This document shows positions 34,081-42,617 of a DNA stretch of 53,991 bases, one piece after another (positions within the stretch are counted from its first letter, which is position 1; each line of letters begins with the position of its first letter). Source of the stretch: an uncultured Prevotellaceae bacterium (lineage in GTDB: Bacteria; Bacteroidota; Bacteroidia; Bacteroidales; Bacteroidaceae); NCBI GenBank assembly GCA_900319385.1, contig ONOG01000017.1:1-53991 (forward strand), given 5' to 3'. The position numbers and the translations under genes are program-made. The notes beneath the pieces are model-generated. The model was given only the letters and a program-made list of their open reading frames with translations. It did no database searches and was not told the DNA's origin.

Positions 34081-34863
34081 TCATTGTCCACCGTGATAGA
34101 GGTATTGCCCCTTATTCTTTGTCATTTTGCCCCAATGGAGGGCGTGTTCGGGACAGGAGTGGTAACAACGGAGGCAGAGGACACAGTCGCTACCCCATTC
34201 TGGTCGCTTTTGTGACGCTTGCCCCTGGACACTCGACATTTTGATGTTGTGGTAGGGGCAGACCTGTTCGCAACGTCCGCAACCGATGCAGGCATCGGTC
34301 GCCTTGAAGGGACGTGGCGAAATGAGAAAACGGTTGAAGAAGGGACGAACAAGGTGGCTCTTGACCCATGCCAAGCGCCCTGGCAGCGTGTCGGCGATGC
34401 CGGTTGCACGTGCTTGCAGGGCTGCGACGATGTAGGTAATGCGTTCCCGTGCCTGATCATGTTTCCGTCTTTCTTTCTCCGAACTATCGACATCGAAGCC
34501 TGGCAGACAGATGTAGGATTCGGGCATCTGTACCGCCCAGGCAGCAGCACAGCGCCAACCACGCTGACCGACGGCGTGGCAGAAGATTTCGTAGGTCTGG
34601 CCGGTGTCGTCGCCACAGGTAGTCACCATATACACATAGCCGACGTTCTTCACCTGAAGATGTCGGATGAAGACTTCGACAAAGCTGGGCACGCCCCAGG
34701 CATAGGTGGGGAAGACGAAGCCGAGACGTTCATCCTCAGAGAGTTCATAGGTCGTTTCGCTGACGCGGGCTTCGGGAATAAACACTAGGCGTTCGCCAAG
34801 TTGCCGAGCTAACTGTTCGGCCACCCATCGAGAGTTGCCGACTCCGCTGAAATAGAAAATCAT
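34081..34863 (-). CDS. EFR1-type flavodoxin/ferredoxin fusion protein
   Basis: A 260-aa cytosolic electron carrier. The N-terminal ~150 residues form a flavodoxin-like domain starting FYFSGVGNSRWVAEQLA, the FMN phosphate loop of the EFR1 family; FVFPTYAWGVPSFVEVF and VTTCGDDTG are further landmarks. The C-terminus carries two [4Fe-4S] motifs, CIGCGRCEQVCP and CVLCLRCYHSCP. Physiological partners of EFR1 proteins are unknown to me. The ATG at 34863 overlaps the mltG stop (ATGA, 4 bp), so translation is coupled, although no functional link to wall synthesis is evident. A C-terminal duplicate remnant lies 2.4 kb away (31641-31706). Confidence 0.88.
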   Translation of the reverse strand: MIFYFSGVGNSRWVAEQLARQLGERLVFIPEARVSETTYELSEDERLGFVFPTYAWGVPSFVEVFIRHLQVKNVGYVYMVTTCGDDTGQTYEIFCHAVGQRGWRCAAAWAVQMPESYICLPGFDVDSSEKERRKHDQARERITYIVAALQARATGIADTLPGRLAWVKSHLVRPFFNRFLISPRPFKATDACIGCGRCEQVCPYHNIKMSSVQGQASQKRPEWGSDCVLCLRCYHSCPEHALHWGKMTKNKGQYLYHGGQ

Positions 34864-35864
34864 CGTTTGATGCCCCGTTTGTTGAGTTCGTTGATGTATC
34901 GGCGGGCATTCTGCAGGTGTTCGCCGTAGGTTTTGGCAAAATTGTGCGAGCCTGAGAAATCCTCCTTGGCACACATATAAAGGTAGTCGTTCTGCTCGGC
35001 ATTCAGCACAGCGTCGAGGGCTGAGATGGAGGGAATGCGGATGGGTCCTGGCGGCAGTCCCTTCGTGCGGTAGGTATTGAAGGGAGATTCGGTCTGCAGG
35101 TGTTCGTTGAGCACGCGACGGATGGTGAAGTCTCCGACGGCAAAGATGACGGTGGGATCGCTCTGCAGCAGCATTCCCTGACGCAGACGGTTGAGATAGA
35201 GTCCCGCCACACGTGCTTTCTCGGGCTCGTAGGCGGTCTCGCTGTCGATGATGCTGGCCAGCGTGCTGACTTCCAGTTGGGAGAGTCCCTGCTGTTGGGC
35301 TTTCTGTTTGCGCTCGTCAGTCCAAAATCGCTGGTACTCGGTCTGCAGCCGCTCGACCAGCTTTTCGGCCGATGTGTCCCAATAGACTTCGTAGGTGTTA
35401 GGGATGATCTCGACAGGCAACGCCTTGCGTCCGCCAGCCTCGACACACGACAGGGCGGCAACGGCGTCGGAGAGTTCGAGCGAGTCGATCATGAGCTGGG
35501 CAGCAACCTTGCCCACCCAGTCGTGCAGCTCGCGACGCGAGGGGACAACGAGTTGGATGGGCACCTCGTTGTGGTTGCGCAGGTCGCGGAACAGGCTGAC
35601 CATCGACGTGCCAGGCTCGACGGCATAGCGTCCTGTGCGGATGTGGTCGCCGTAGCCTTTGAGCGAGGCCAGGGTCTGGAAACCCAACATCGACGAAGGC
35701 TGAGCCGTAGCTTCGACCTTGGCATAGACGGAGTCGAGTGTATCGTCGCGGTCGATGTAGAGGTAGGCCGTCTCGGCATTGCGGGCCGACACGCTGAACA
35801 CAAAATAGGCTGCAATGGCAACGAGTGCCAATGCAGCCACAATGATATAGGCGGTTTTCTTCAT
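34860..35864 (-). CDS. mltG: Endolytic murein transglycosylase MltG
   Basis: A 334-aa membrane-anchored lytic transglycosylase that cuts nascent glycan strands and so sets their length. One N-terminal transmembrane segment (AYIIVAALALVAIAAYFVF, ~5-23) leaves the rest in the periplasm. The YceG core is clear: a LysM-like part, then IPNTYEVYWDTS, the catalytic Glu in STLASIIDSETAYEPEKARV (the E before TAY), AGLYLNRLRQGMLLQSDPTV, and SPFNTYRTKGLPPGPI. The length is typical. It is followed by the overlapping EFR1-type gene and preceded by clpC 9 bp downstream of that gene's start side on the same strand, i.e. clpC lies just after it on the plus coordinate and is transcribed first. Confidence 0.93.
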   Translation of the reverse strand: MKKTAYIIVAALALVAIAAYFVFSVSARNAETAYLYIDRDDTLDSVYAKVEATAQPSSMLGFQTLASLKGYGDHIRTGRYAVEPGTSMVSLFRDLRNHNEVPIQLVVPSRRELHDWVGKVAAQLMIDSLELSDAVAALSCVEAGGRKALPVEIIPNTYEVYWDTSAEKLVERLQTEYQRFWTDERKQKAQQQGLSQLEVSTLASIIDSETAYEPEKARVAGLYLNRLRQGMLLQSDPTVIFAVGDFTIRRVLNEHLQTESPFNTYRTKGLPPGPIRIPSISALDAVLNAEQNDYLYMCAKEDFSGSHNFAKTYGEHLQNARRYINELNKRGIKR

Positions 35865-35873
35865 TTCAATCTG

Positions 35874-38393
35874 TTATTGGACGGAAAACTCCACGTTGTC
35901 TTTCGCCTCGTTGAGCCGAACGACAATCGTCTGGCCAGGCGCCACCCCACCCTCGACGATGAGTTCTGAGATACCGTCCTCGAGGTGAGTCTGGATGGCA
36001 CGGCGCAGCGGACGTGCGCCGAACTGCTTGTCGTAGCCTTTCTCGGCGATGAAGCGCTTGGTATCAGCGTCAATATCGAGGTGATAGCCAAGGGCTTCGA
36101 TGCGCTGGGCAAGCGGACTGATCTCCTGCTCGATGATGGTAATGATGGCATCGAGATCGAGCTGATCGAAGGTGATGATCTCGTCGATACGGTTCAGAAA
36201 CTCCGGCGCAAATTGCTTTTCGAGTGCCTTGCGCACCACGCTGCGCGACATCTCCTTGTCGCTCACCCCCTGCATGGCAGCAAATCCGACGCCACGTCCG
36301 AACTCCTTGAGCTGACGCGTTCCTGCGTTGGAGGTCATGATGATGACGGTGTTGCGGAAGTCAACGGTGCGTCCGTTCGAGTCGGTCAGACGTCCGTCGT
36401 CCATCACCTGCAGCAGGATGTTGAACACATCGGGGTGTGCCTTCTCGATTTCGTCGAGCAGCACAATGCTATAGGGCTTGCGGCGCACGCGCTCTGTGAG
36501 CATACCGCCTTCCTCGTAGCCGACGTAGCCCGGAGGAGCACCGACCAGACGGCTGACGGTGAACTTCTCCATGTATTCCGACATGTCGATGCGAATCAGT
36601 GCATCGGTCGTGCCGAACATGTGCTCGGCGAGTTTCTTGGCCAGGTAGGTCTTACCCACACCCGTGGGACCGAGGAACATAAACGTGCCGATCGGACGGT
36701 TCGGGTCGTTCAACCCGACGCGGCTGCGCTGGATGGCAGCCACGAGTTTGTCGATGGCCTGATCCTGACCGATGACCTTCTCCTTCAGTTCACTGCGCAT
36801 TCCCTTCATGCGGATGCCTTCGGCAGCAGCCATGCGCTGCACGGGAATACCGGTCATCATGCTCACCGTTTCGGCCACCTTTTCGGCATCTACCGTCTCG
36901 CGGTTATCGACCAGCGATTCCTCCCACGCCTTCTTCATCTCCTCCAGCTCTGTCTCGAGCATCTTCACGCGGTCGCGATAGTTGGCAGCGAGTTCGAAGT
37001 TCTGGCTCTTGACCGCCTGGTCGCGCTTGGCAGCAGCCTCGTCGATGGCCTTTTCCTTCTCTTCAATATCCGGTGGAACGGACACATTATTGATATGGAC
37101 ACGCGATCCAGCCTCGTCGAGCACGTCGATGGCTTTGTCGGGGAAGCTGCGGTCGGTCACGTATCGCTCGGTCAGTTTCACACAAGCCTCCAGCGCCTCG
37201 TCGGTGTAGTTGACATTGTGGTGATCCTCGTAGCGGTCCTTGATGTTGTGCAGGATGGTCAGCGTCTCCTCCATCGTCGTGGAAGGCACGATGATTTTCT
37301 GGAAACGACGTTCGAGGGCGCCGTCCTTCTCGATACTCTTGCGATACTCGTCGAGCGTCGTAGCTCCGATGCACTGCAGTTCGCCTCGCGACAGAGCCGG
37401 TTTCATCATGTTCGCGGCATCCATCTGTCCTGCCTGATTTCCTGCCCCGACGAGGGTGTGAATCTCGTCGATGAAGACAATAATGTCTGGATTGGCCTTC
37501 AACTCGGCAATGATGCTCTTCATGCGTTCCTCAAACTGTCCGCGATACTTCGTACCGGCCACGACGCCCGTCATGTCGAGCGTCACGAGACGTTTGTTGA
37601 ACAGCATGCGCGACACCTTCCGTTCGTTGATGCGCTGAGCCAGGCCTTCGACGATGGCGCTCTTTCCCACGCCTGGATCGCCGATGAGCACGGGATTATT
37701 CTTTTTGCGACGGCTCAGGATTTGTGCCAGACGCTCGATTTCCTTCTCTCGTCCGACCACGGGGTCGAGCAACCCTTCGCGGGCTGCCTTCGTGAGGTCG
37801 AAGCCGAACATGTCGATGGCAGGCGTGTCGCTGCCTTTTCCCTGGCGCTTTTCGGTGCGGGTCGAAGTGTTCTTCCCCTGCCGGCCGCTCTGGGGCGGCT
37901 GGTCAGTCTCTTCGTCCTCATCCTCCTCAAAGCCCACGTCGGCCTTGGGCGATGTGGCAGGTACCGACAGATATTGGTACAGTTCGTCGTAGCGCACACC
38001 CATGTCCTCCAGCACGTGTGCCGGCAGGTTGTCGCGCTGTTTCATGATTGCCAGCAGCAGATGTTCCACATCGGCAGTCTTCCGGCGCATCAGACGCGAT
38101 TCGAGCACGCACAGTCGCAGCACGCCCGACGACTTGTCGTTCAGGGCGACGTCGCGGCCTGCATACACCATGACGCCGTCACCCTCGGTGCGCAGGCGTC
38201 GTTCGATCTGTTCGCGCAGGTCGGGTATGTTCACGTGGCACTGCTGACGCAAAACCTGCGTGGCAGCATTGTCGCCGTCGCGAATGATAGCCAGCATGAT
38301 GTGCTCCGGACCGATGTAGTCGTTGTTCAGCCGAATAGCCTCTTCCTTGCTATACTGTATGATTTCGTTGATTTTTTGCGAAAAGTTGTTCAA
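35874..38393 (-). CDS. clpC: ATP-dependent Clp protease ATP-binding subunit ClpC
   Basis: An 839-aa AAA+ unfoldase that feeds substrates to ClpP and acts in stress proteolysis. It has two Clp N repeats (~1-145), a low-complexity acidic/basic linker (~150-200; [11 protein letters not shown]), a first ATPase with Walker [14 protein letters not shown] and Walker [16 protein letters not shown], a UVR-like middle ([16 protein letters not shown]), a second ATPase with [15 protein letters not shown] and [13 protein letters not shown], and a C-terminal D2-small domain. The start is a TTG at 38393: an in-frame stop lies six codons upstream with no ATG between, and [18 protein letters not shown] is the family N-terminus. 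mltG follows after 9 bp. Confidence 0.96.
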   Translation of the reverse strand: MNNFSQKINEIIQYSKEEAIRLNNDYIGPEHIMLAIIRDGDNAATQVLRQQCHVNIPDLREQIERRLRTEGDGVMVYAGRDVALNDKSSGVLRLCVLESRLMRRKTADVEHLLLAIMKQRDNLPAHVLEDMGVRYDELYQYLSVPATSPKADVGFEEDEDEETDQPPQSGRQGKNTSTRTEKRQGKGSDTPAIDMFGFDLTKAAREGLLDPVVGREKEIERLAQILSRRKKNNPVLIGDPGVGKSAIVEGLAQRINERKVSRMLFNKRLVTLDMTGVVAGTKYRGQFEERMKSIIAELKANPDIIVFIDEIHTLVGAGNQAGQMDAANMMKPALSRGELQCIGATTLDEYRKSIEKDGALERRFQKIIVPSTTMEETLTILHNIKDRYEDHHNVNYTDEALEACVKLTERYVTDRSFPDKAIDVLDEAGSRVHINNVSVPPDIEEKEKAIDEAAAKRDQAVKSQNFELAANYRDRVKMLETELEEMKKAWEESLVDNRETVDAEKVAETVSMMTGIPVQRMAAAEGIRMKGMRSELKEKVIGQDQAIDKLVAAIQRSRVGLNDPNRPIGTFMFLGPTGVGKTYLAKKLAEHMFGTTDALIRIDMSEYMEKFTVSRLVGAPPGYVGYEEGGMLTERVRRKPYSIVLLDEIEKAHPDVFNILLQVMDDGRLTDSNGRTVDFRNTVIIMTSNAGTRQLKEFGRGVGFAAMQGVSDKEMSRSVVRKALEKQFAPEFLNRIDEIITFDQLDLDAIITIIEQEISPLAQRIEALGYHLDIDADTKRFIAEKGYDKQFGARPLRRAIQTHLEDGISELIVEGGVAPGQTIVVRLNEAKDNVEFSVQ

Positions 38394-38427
38394 AGTGCCA
38401 AATGAAAATTAAAAGTTAAAAACTAAA

Positions 38428-38497
38428 GAGGAACAGCCCCCACCCCCAAGTCTCCGAACCCGTCCCCTGACCCTCCCCAAGGGGAGGGATCTGGGGT
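38428..38497. repeat. CCCTCCCC/GGGGAGGG intergenic palindrome before clpC
   Basis: GACCCTCCCCAAGGGGAGGG (38469-38488) is a near-perfect palindrome, preceded by CCCCCACCCCCAAG. It separates the S37 peptidase gene from clpC, and an AT-rich AAATTAAAAGTTAAAAAC run (38406-38425) sits on the clpC side. Confidence 0.65.
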
Positions 38498-38540
38498 TAA
38501 GTGGAAGTTTTTCTCCTTCACACTTCAAACTCTGTGCCAC

Positions 38541-39863
38541 TCACTGCAGCCAACCTGTCAGTCGTGACATTATTTCAGACTTCATCTCCTCCGGCATGTT
38601 GCCGATGCGGGCACGATGACTGCCACGCGGCTGCACGTACACCCGCATGTTCTGCTTCTTCGAACAGTCCAGCCAGCCTGCCACACCGCTCGACGTCCAA
38701 GGGTCGATTTCGCCGTAGATGAAGATGTGGCGCGGGTCGTTCTCCTTCAGATAGCGACGCGTGCGTTTGTAGAGTGTTTTGTCGAACTTGATGCCCTCGA
38801 GCTGGGCAGGCAGCACCATGCGTGTGATGTAGTCCTTGGTCGTCGAGATGGACTGCCATTTTTTCAGTCCCTTCACGGAGTAGCCATAGTAGCCCAGTTC
38901 GCGCTGTGCCTGGACGAAGAAAGGGGTGAACTCGCTCGGGCAGTCGAAATATTCGGGGCCTGCCGTCTCGGTTAAGAACTTGAACCAAGCGTCGTCCGAG
39001 GCGTCGTCGTCGGGGATGGTCGTCAAGGGCGTGCCCCACTGCCAGAGCGAAAACGGCAGTTCCAACACGCAGTAGTCGTACACATCCTGCACGGGAAGCT
39101 TGAATGTATAGTTTTTTTCCTGACAAAGCTTTTCAAAGCGTGGCAACAGACGCTGCTTGCGCTCCATCAACTCCACCGTCGCATCCTCCACCTCTTGGCG
39201 CTCCTCGGCGGTGCCTACCTGCTTGGCAAGGAACTTCTCATGGCGTCCGTCCTGCACTGCCTTGTTCAGCGGAGCCACGTAGGAGACGCTCACGTCCACA
39301 TCGTCGGGATAGGTAGCGCGGTAGAACATCGTGGTCTGTCCACCCTTGCTGATGCCCGTGGCCACCCATTTGCCGCCGAACACCGTGCCCAGCGACTGGC
39401 GTACGCGGTGCAGGTCGGCCAGCGAATTGTCCACCGTCATCCACTGCCAGTAGTCCATATCCTGCAGCACGGTCTGCTGGGGAGTCAAGCCTTTGGGTGC
39501 GCTCTCGCCGAAGTAGCGATACTCGCAGACCACCACATTGGCATCCAGCAAGTTGCTCAGTTCCTCCTCGTACCACGTGGACAGGGCATAGTGAGCGAAA
39601 TAACCCTCCGTCACCATCACCGTGGGGCGGTCCAGCCCCTTCAGGCCGACGATGAGACGTTGGGTGAACGTGCCGTCCGAGGCGTCGTGTCCGTTCACGT
39701 TCTGTTCAATCCTCACCACATATTTTTCCTTATACACCGCATTCTTCAGCGGTTCCACTGCCACGACATGAGGAGCAGTCTTGAGCAGTGTCTGGAAGTC
39801 AACCTGTGCTGCCACGTGCAGCACTACCAGCAGCATGGCTGCCGACAATAGCATTCGTTTCAT
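38541..39863 (-). CDS. Secreted serine peptidase, S37 (PS-10 / tripeptidyl aminopeptidase-like)
   Basis: A 440-aa exported alpha/beta-hydrolase peptidase. The chosen start (39863) gives the signal peptide MKRMLLSAAMLLVVLHVAAQ; ATGs at 39878 and 39887 are in frame, but the promoter at 39909-39940 would leave them very short leaders. The oxyanion region is VMVTEGYFAHY and YRYFGESAPKG; the nucleophile Ser is in ATGISKGGQTT, the acid in FIYGEIDPWTSSG and the His in PRGSHRARIGNM. This order and spacing match S37/PS-10 (S28-related) enzymes that remove tripeptides from N-termini, consistent with peptide scavenging. It is transcribed alone or with clpC; the repeat block at 38428 lies between. Confidence 0.85.
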   Translation of the reverse strand: MKRMLLSAAMLLVVLHVAAQVDFQTLLKTAPHVVAVEPLKNAVYKEKYVVRIEQNVNGHDASDGTFTQRLIVGLKGLDRPTVMVTEGYFAHYALSTWYEEELSNLLDANVVVCEYRYFGESAPKGLTPQQTVLQDMDYWQWMTVDNSLADLHRVRQSLGTVFGGKWVATGISKGGQTTMFYRATYPDDVDVSVSYVAPLNKAVQDGRHEKFLAKQVGTAEERQEVEDATVELMERKQRLLPRFEKLCQEKNYTFKLPVQDVYDYCVLELPFSLWQWGTPLTTIPDDDASDDAWFKFLTETAGPEYFDCPSEFTPFFVQAQRELGYYGYSVKGLKKWQSISTTKDYITRMVLPAQLEGIKFDKTLYKRTRRYLKENDPRHIFIYGEIDPWTSSGVAGWLDCSKKQNMRVYVQPRGSHRARIGNMPEEMKSEIMSRLTGWLQ

Positions 39864-39908
39864 AGCCGTTTGATTCATTGCAGACATTACATATATGTAT
39901 AATGGCTG

Positions 39909-39940
39909 CAAAGTTAGGGAAAAAACTTCACATATACAAA
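39909..39940 (-). promoter_or_regulatory. Bacteroidota-type promoter for the S37 peptidase
   Basis: On the minus strand TTTG (39940-39937), a 20-bp spacer, TAACTTTG (39916-39909). A start ~7 nt later leaves ~38 nt of leader to the ATG at 39863. Confidence 0.75.
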
Positions 39941-40116
39941 CAAACCCCACTTTCTGCATCAAAATCCGGCATTCGCCGGCAGCAACTCAGCCCGTCCTCG
40001 CCGCCAGCGTGCTTGCACCGCGCTCCCGACTCGTCCCGTCGGCGCACAACATTCACCCCATGCGCAGAACATAGTCAGTCGGTGGGCAGATTAAAGTCAA
40101 AATATCACTGAAATTT

Positions 40117-40280
40117 GTGGAAATTCCATTGAGATTCTTACAAATTCCATTGAGATTTCTACAAATATCAATGATATTTTGAGTTTTTTCCACACATTGT
40201 CCGACGTTGGTGGGCAGTTCCGCCGACTTCGCTACGCAATTCTGCTGACTTCGCTGCGCAGTTCTGCTGACTTCGCTGCG
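40117..40280. repeat. Two short tandem repeats upstream of the PurH-like gene
   Basis: AAATTCCATTGAGATT recurs at 40120 and 40142 (period ~22), with a weaker third copy (AAATATCAATGATATTTT). A 22-bp unit CAGTTCTGCTGACTTCGCTG (+CG) is present three times in a row at 40215-40236, 40237-40258 and 40259-40280. The remainder of 39917-40425 has AACGTGAAGC repeats (40292-40317) and no gene. Confidence 0.75.
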
Positions 40281-40365
40281 CGCCGTGGGGAAACGTGAAG
40301 CGGGAAACGTGAAGCACGAAGCGAAGTTTGTCGGGGTAAGTTTTCGGTATCTCGAATAAAAGTCG

Positions 40366-40373
40366 TAACTTTG
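40366..40373 (+). promoter_or_regulatory. Promoter -7 element of the PurH-like gene
   Basis: TAACTTTG, 52 bp upstream of the ATG at 40426. TTTT rather than TTTG occupies the -33 position. Confidence 0.6.
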
Positions 40374-40425
40374 CGGCTGTGTTTTTCGCAACTCGTAGTT
40401 TTCACATTCAGAATACAACCACAGA

Positions 40426-41604
40426 ATGAAAGAACTTGCCCTCAAGTACGGCTGCAACCCCAATCAGAAGCCGTCGCGTGTGTTTATGGAGGACGGCACG
40501 GAGCTGCCCCTCGAAGTGCTCAATGGCCGTCCAGGCTATATCAACTTGCTCGACGCGCTGAACGCCTGGCAGTTGGTGCGCGAACTGCGACTGGCGACGG
40601 GTCTGCCCGCTGCTGTATCGTTCAAGCACGTCAGTCCCGCCGGCGCTGCCGTGGGTCTGCCACTGAGCGACACGCTGCGCGAGATCTACTTTGTCGGCAA
40701 CACCGAACTGACATCGCAGGCTGCTGCCTATGCCCGTGCACGCGGTGCCGACCGTATGTCGTCCTACGGCGACTTCATTGCGCTGAGCGACTGCTGCGAC
40801 GAAGCGACGGCTCTGCTCATCAAGCGCGAGGTGAGCGACGGAGTGATTGCTCCGGCTTACACCGACGAGGCCCTGCAGATCCTGCGTGAGAAGCGCAAGG
40901 GAACCTACAACGTGCTGAAGATCGACGCCGACTACCGCCCCAATCCCGTGGAACGGAAGCAGGTGTTCGGCGTGACGTTTGAGCAGGGCCGCAACGAGAT
41001 TGACCTGACGGGCGACGACCTGTTTGCCAACATCCCGACTGCGAACAAGACTTTCACCGACGAGGCGAAGCGCGACCTGAAGATTGCACTCATCACACTG
41101 AAATATACGCAGTCGAACTCTGTGTGCTACGTGAAGGACGGTCAGGCCATCGGCATTGGTGCCGGTCAGCAGAGCCGCATCCACTGCACGCGACTCGCCG
41201 GTCAGAAGGCCGACCTGTGGTGGCTGCGCCAGTGCCCGAAGGTGATGGCACTGCCCTTCCGCAGCGACATCCGACGCGCCGACCGCGACAACACCATCGA
41301 CGTGTATATGGGCGATGAATGGGAAGACGTGCTGGCCGAAGGCGTATGGCAGCAGTTCTTCACCCAACGTCCCGAACCGCTCACCCGCGAGGAGAAGCGT
41401 GCGTGGATTGCCCAGCTGAAGGGCGTGTGCCTGGGCAGCGATGCCTTCTTCCCATTCGGCGACAATATCGAGCGTGCCCACAAGTCGGGCGTGCAGTACA
41501 TCGCCCAGGCCGGAGGCTCGGTGCGCGACGACCATGTCATCATGACCTGCGACAAGTACGACATCGCCATGGCATTCACCGGCGTCCGACTTTTCCACCA
41601 CTAA
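40426..41604 (+). CDS. AICAR transformylase (PurH-like, formyltransferase domain only)
   Basis: A 392-aa cytosolic enzyme expected to formylate AICAR to FAICAR with 10-formyl-tetrahydrofolate, the penultimate step of IMP synthesis. It aligns with the C-terminal AICARFT half of PurH: VSFKHVSPAGAAVGLPLSD (the KH catalytic pair), SSYGDFIALSDCCDEATA, IGIGAGQQSRIHCTRLAGQK, SDAFFPFGDNIERAHKSGVQ, GGSVRDDHVIMTCDKYDIAM and FTGVRLFHH. The N-terminal IMP-cyclohydrolase domain of classical ~510-aa PurH is missing by design, as the N-terminus is clean. Ring closure must then be done by another protein. The gene is first of a plus-strand run with a small basic protein and tcdA. Confidence 0.9.
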   Translation: MKELALKYGCNPNQKPSRVFMEDGTELPLEVLNGRPGYINLLDALNAWQLVRELRLATGLPAAVSFKHVSPAGAAVGLPLSDTLREIYFVGNTELTSQAAAYARARGADRMSSYGDFIALSDCCDEATALLIKREVSDGVIAPAYTDEALQILREKRKGTYNVLKIDADYRPNPVERKQVFGVTFEQGRNEIDLTGDDLFANIPTANKTFTDEAKRDLKIALITLKYTQSNSVCYVKDGQAIGIGAGQQSRIHCTRLAGQKADLWWLRQCPKVMALPFRSDIRRADRDNTIDVYMGDEWEDVLAEGVWQQFFTQRPEPLTREEKRAWIAQLKGVCLGSDAFFPFGDNIERAHKSGVQYIAQAGGSVRDDHVIMTCDKYDIAMAFTGVRLFHH

Positions 41605-41621
41605 TCATTCATCATTAAAAT

Positions 41622-41660
41622 TAACAGACCCCACCCCCAGCTCTCCTGAAGGGGAGGGAG
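41622..41660. repeat. CCCC/GGGGAGGG intergenic repeat
   Basis: GACCCCACCCCCAGCTCTCC followed by TGAAGGGGAGGGAG (41625-41659) between the PurH-like gene and the small basic protein gene. Confidence 0.55.
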
Positions 41661-41672
41661 TATATACCACAG

Positions 41673-41885
41673 ATGGCAGACGAGAGCGAAATCATGCAGG
41701 CGATGATGTTCGGCATCAACTTCGGAAGCGGCAAGAAACGCACGGAGGACGATTCGGACAAAGTCAAGACCAAAGCCCGTAAAAAAGCATACCATACGGG
41801 ACAGCACAACTCGGGTGCCGCCCGCCACAAGGCTGAAATACGCCAACGGGTGAAGAACCGTCCGTCGCAACGGAAAAAGAAATGA
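41673..41885 (+). CDS. Small basic hypothetical protein
   Basis: A 70-aa, strongly basic protein: MADESEIMQAMMFGINFGSG at the start, then many Lys/Arg (KVKTKARKKAYHTGQ, RQRVKNRPSQRKKK). It has no membrane span or signal peptide. Its last codons overlap the tcdA start by 4 bp (ATGA at 41882-41885), which supports real, coupled translation. The composition suggests RNA binding, but this is only inference. Function unknown. Confidence 0.65.
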   Translation: MADESEIMQAMMFGINFGSGKKRTEDDSDKVKTKARKKAYHTGQHNSGAARHKAEIRQRVKNRPSQRKKK

Positions 41886-42613
41886 ACAGCAGGACCGAGT
41901 TGTTGTTGGGAAAAGAAGCGATGGAACGGATGGCCAAAGTGCGTGTCATCCTGTTCGGTGTGGGCGGTGTCGGCTCGTGGTGTGCCGAAAGCCTCGTACG
42001 TAGCGGCATCCGTCACCTCACGATCGTCGATAGCGACTGCGTGAGCCAGACGAACATCAACCGACAGCTCATGGCCCTTCACTCCACGGTGGGACAGCCG
42101 AAGGTGGAGGTGCTGCGACAACGCTTGCTCGACATCAATCCGCAGGCCGACATCACGGCTCTGCAAAAAATATACAGCGCCGAGACCTCGGCCGACTTCC
42201 ACCTGGAGCAGTACGACTACATCATCGATGCCATCGACTCGCTCGAAAACAAAGCCCAGCTCCTGCTCACAGCCTGCCGCACCGAGGCACAGGTGTTTGC
42301 GGCGATGGGTGCGGCATTGAAGCTTGACCCGCAGAAAATTCGGGTGGCTGAGTTCTGGAAAGTGAAGGGCTGTCCGCTGGCCCGTGCCCTGCGCCAGCGT
42401 TTCAAGCGGAAAAAGGAGTTTCCGGCGAAGAAGTTCCTCTGCGTCTATAGCGACGAGGTGCTCCCCAACCGCGGCACGTATAGCGTCATCGACACCGACA
42501 CGTGGACCCAGCGCAAGGCACAGGTGAATGGCACGGTCTGTCACGCCGTCGCCATCTTCGGCTTTACACTGGCCAGCATGGTGATAAAAGATATTTACTA
42601 TCAATCAACATAA
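41882..42613 (+). CDS. tcdA: tRNA threonylcarbamoyladenosine dehydratase
   Basis: A 243-aa E1-like (ThiF/HesA) enzyme that uses ATP to cyclise t6A37 to ct6A in ANN-decoding tRNAs. The N-terminal block RTELLLGKEAMERM, the nucleotide loop VILFGVGGVGSWCAESLVRS, the IVDSDCVSQTNINRQLMAL strand-loop and the substrate helix YDYIIDAIDSLENKAQLL are diagnostic for TcdA rather than ThiF or MoeB. The C-terminal domain carries MGAALKLDPQKIRVAEFW. The length is normal. It overlaps the preceding small gene by 4 bp and serS starts 4 bp after it, giving a tRNA-related transcript. Confidence 0.92.
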   Translation: MNSRTELLLGKEAMERMAKVRVILFGVGGVGSWCAESLVRSGIRHLTIVDSDCVSQTNINRQLMALHSTVGQPKVEVLRQRLLDINPQADITALQKIYSAETSADFHLEQYDYIIDAIDSLENKAQLLLTACRTEAQVFAAMGAALKLDPQKIRVAEFWKVKGCPLARALRQRFKRKKEFPAKKFLCVYSDEVLPNRGTYSVIDTDTWTQRKAQVNGTVCHAVAIFGFTLASMVIKDIYYQST

Positions 42614-42617
42614 CGAC

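Noticed and set aside
35985..38405. 806-codon open frame antisense to clpC
   Set aside because: Shadow of the GC-rich third positions of clpC; His/Asp/Val-rich product with no family features, while the minus strand encodes an unmistakable ClpC.
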